NCBI GenBank assembly: GCA_030539595.1
Contig: JAUNXW010000100.1
Location: forward strand, 1 to 6,248
Direction: 5' to 3'
Length of the DNA: 6,248 bases
From: Methanocorpusculum sp.
GTDB lineage: Archaea; Halobacteriota; Methanomicrobia; Methanomicrobiales; Methanocorpusculaceae
Part shown: positions 5,196-6,248 of the stretch, piece by piece
Layout of the letters: the number at the start of each line of letters is the position of its first letter
Position numbering within the stretch: position 1 is the first letter of the stretch
Program-made: the position numbers and the translations under genes
The notes under the pieces: model-generated
The model's input: only the letters and a program-made list of their open reading frames with translations
Databases searched by the model: none
Told to the model about the DNA's origin: nothing

Positions 5196-6248
5196 CCGAA
5201 AAACGTACAGTTATTCCGTTCGGACCTCAGCATCCTGTGCTTCCCGAACCGATTCACCTTGACCTTGTTGTTGAGGATGAAAAAGTCGTCGAGGCAATTC
5301 CTTCAATAGGATATGTTCACAGAGGTCTTGAAAGCCTTGTCGGCAAAAGAGACTACACTGATTTCGTGTATCTTGCCGAGCGTATCTGCGGTATCTGCAG
5401 TTTCACTCATTCATCAACCTACTGTCAGGGAATTGAAGGACTCATGGGAATTGAAATCCCTCAGCGTGCAACTTATCTTCGAACCATGTGGGGAGAATAC
5501 TCGCGTATTCACAGTCACCTGCTCTGGCTCGGATTGTTTGCCGACTCGCTTGGATTTGAGAGTTTGTTCTACAACGCATGGAAGATTCGCGAATCTATTC
5601 TGAACGAACTTGAGGCAACGACAGGCGGAAGAGTTATTCAAAGTGTATGTAAAGTTGGAGGGGTTCGCCGCGACGTTAAAAATGAATTCTTATCTGAAAT
5701 GGATACACGCCTCGATGGGATTGAAGATGAGATTAAGGAACTGACAAAAGTATTCCTGAAAGACTACACGCTCAAGAAACGTCTTGTCGGAAAAGGAATG
5801 CTCTCCAAAGAAGATGCTTATGCGCTTGGAGCTGTAGGTCCTGTTGCAAGAGGCAGCGGACTTGAACAGGATGTCAGAATGACTGATTATCTTGCATACA
5901 AGAATGTGGGATTCAGACCTGTTACATCCAAAGGCTGTGACGGCTACTCACGCTGCGAAGTAAGATGCAAAGAGCTTCTGCAGTCTGTTGAAATCATCCG
6001 CAGAATTATTTCAGATATGCCCGAAGGCGAGGTCTCTGTTGCTGTTAAAGGAAACCCTGACGGAGAATATTTCAGCCGCTCTGAACAGCCCAGAGGAGAA
6101 GTTATTCACTACTTAAGAGGCAACGGAACGAAAAATCTGACACAATTCAGAGTAAGAACACCTACTCTGACAAATGTTCCGTCGCTTGTTGCGATGCTTC
6201 CGAATTGTGAACTTGCCGATGTCCCGCAGATTGTTCTGACAATTGATC
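5192..6248 (+). CDS. echE: Ech hydrogenase large subunit EchE (NiFe active site; 3' end off window)
   Basis: The frame stays open for 352 codons to the right edge. The product is the catalytic large subunit, homologous to NuoD, which binds the NiFe centre and interconverts H2 with protons and electrons. The N-terminus reads IPFGPQHPVLPEP (8-20), the usual start of this family. The first metal motif is ERICGICSFTH (63-73), with Arg64, Cys66, Cys69 and His73; Cys66 and Cys69 should be the first pair of nickel ligands, which NuoD itself lacks. Further family segments are GYVHRGLE (40-47), GGRVIQSVCKVGGVRRDV (near 153-170) and GAVGPVARGSG (about 214). The sequence ends at PQIVLTID, which in relatives runs straight into the second motif DPCxxCxxR, so probably only about ten residues are missing. 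That second cysteine pair cannot be checked here. No frameshift or odd codon use is seen. EchF, the two-cluster ferredoxin-like subunit, would be expected next. Confidence 0.95.
   Translation, partial: MTEKRTVIPFGPQHPVLPEPIHLDLVVEDEKVVEAIPSIGYVHRGLESLVGKRDYTDFVYLAERICGICSFTHSSTYCQGIEGLMGIEIPQRATYLRTMWGEYSRIHSHLLWLGLFADSLGFESLFYNAWKIRESILNELEATTGGRVIQSVCKVGGVRRDVKNEFLSEMDTRLDGIEDEIKELTKVFLKDYTLKKRLVGKGMLSKEDAYALGAVGPVARGSGLEQDVRMTDYLAYKNVGFRPVTSKGCDGYSRCEVRCKELLQSVEIIRRIISDMPEGEVSVAVKGNPDGEYFSRSEQPRGEVIHYLRGNGTKNLTQFRVRTPTLTNVPSLVAMLPNCELADVPQIVLTID

Noticed and set aside
5313..5641. Open frames on both strands within echE
   Set aside because: They overlap the highly conserved EchE core and have no start signals or family features.
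1563..6248. Operon as complex I, an Mrp antiporter or formate hydrogenlyase
   Set aside because: EchE has the RxCGxC nickel motif that NuoD lacks, there are no Mrp B-G genes, and the compact A-B-C-D-E order with a separate 144-residue EchC and 125-residue EchD matches Ech. A Hyc/Hyf enzyme would have a fused NuoC-NuoD large subunit.

Overview
This window carries the upstream part of an operon for a membrane-bound, energy-converting [NiFe] hydrogenase (Ech, group 4) on the + strand. Upstream of it lie a divergently transcribed, incomplete membrane protein phosphatase gene on the - strand and an AT-rich spacer between the two.

Organism. The sequence is AT-rich and the genes overlap tightly. 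Ech complexes of this EchA-B-C-D-E order are known in methanogenic archaea (Methanosarcina, several Methanomicrobiales) and in anaerobic bacteria (clostridia, Thermoanaerobacter, Desulfovibrio). I cannot decide between archaeon and bacterium from the window. The best promoter-like element before echA (TTTATAAT) fits both an archaeal TATA box and a bacterial -10. A strictly anaerobic, H2-metabolising organism is well supported. A methanogen is my tentative first guess. No rRNA or tRNA is present to settle it.

Layout. Bases 1-1042 (- strand) encode the N-terminal 347 residues of a protein with about seven membrane segments, a helical linker and the first part of a SpoIIE/RsbU-type PP2C phosphatase domain; the C-terminus lies off the left edge. 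Bases 1043-1562 form a 520-base spacer. It holds a decayed reading frame that looks like the C-terminal half of an MNT-type nucleotidyltransferase, interrupted by a TAA, then two near-identical palindromic elements exactly 50 bases apart, then a promoter-like element. Bases 1563-6248 (+ strand) contain echA, echB, echC, echD and echE. All four junctions are 4-base ATGA overlaps. The echE gene runs off the right edge only a few codons short of its expected end; echF would be expected next but lies outside the window.

How the genes work together. EchA (NuoL-like antiporter subunit) and EchB (NuoH-like) form the membrane arm. EchC (NuoB-like, proximal 4Fe-4S cluster), EchD (NuoC-like) and EchE (NuoD-like, NiFe site) form the peripheral arm. 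In characterised family members the complex couples electron transfer between ferredoxin and H2/protons to ion translocation. The phosphatase gene next door belongs to a partner-switching signalling family; a link to ech expression is only a positional idea.

I see no undescribed system here. The most interesting material is in the spacer: the twin palindromes upstream of echA and the broken nucleotidyltransferase.
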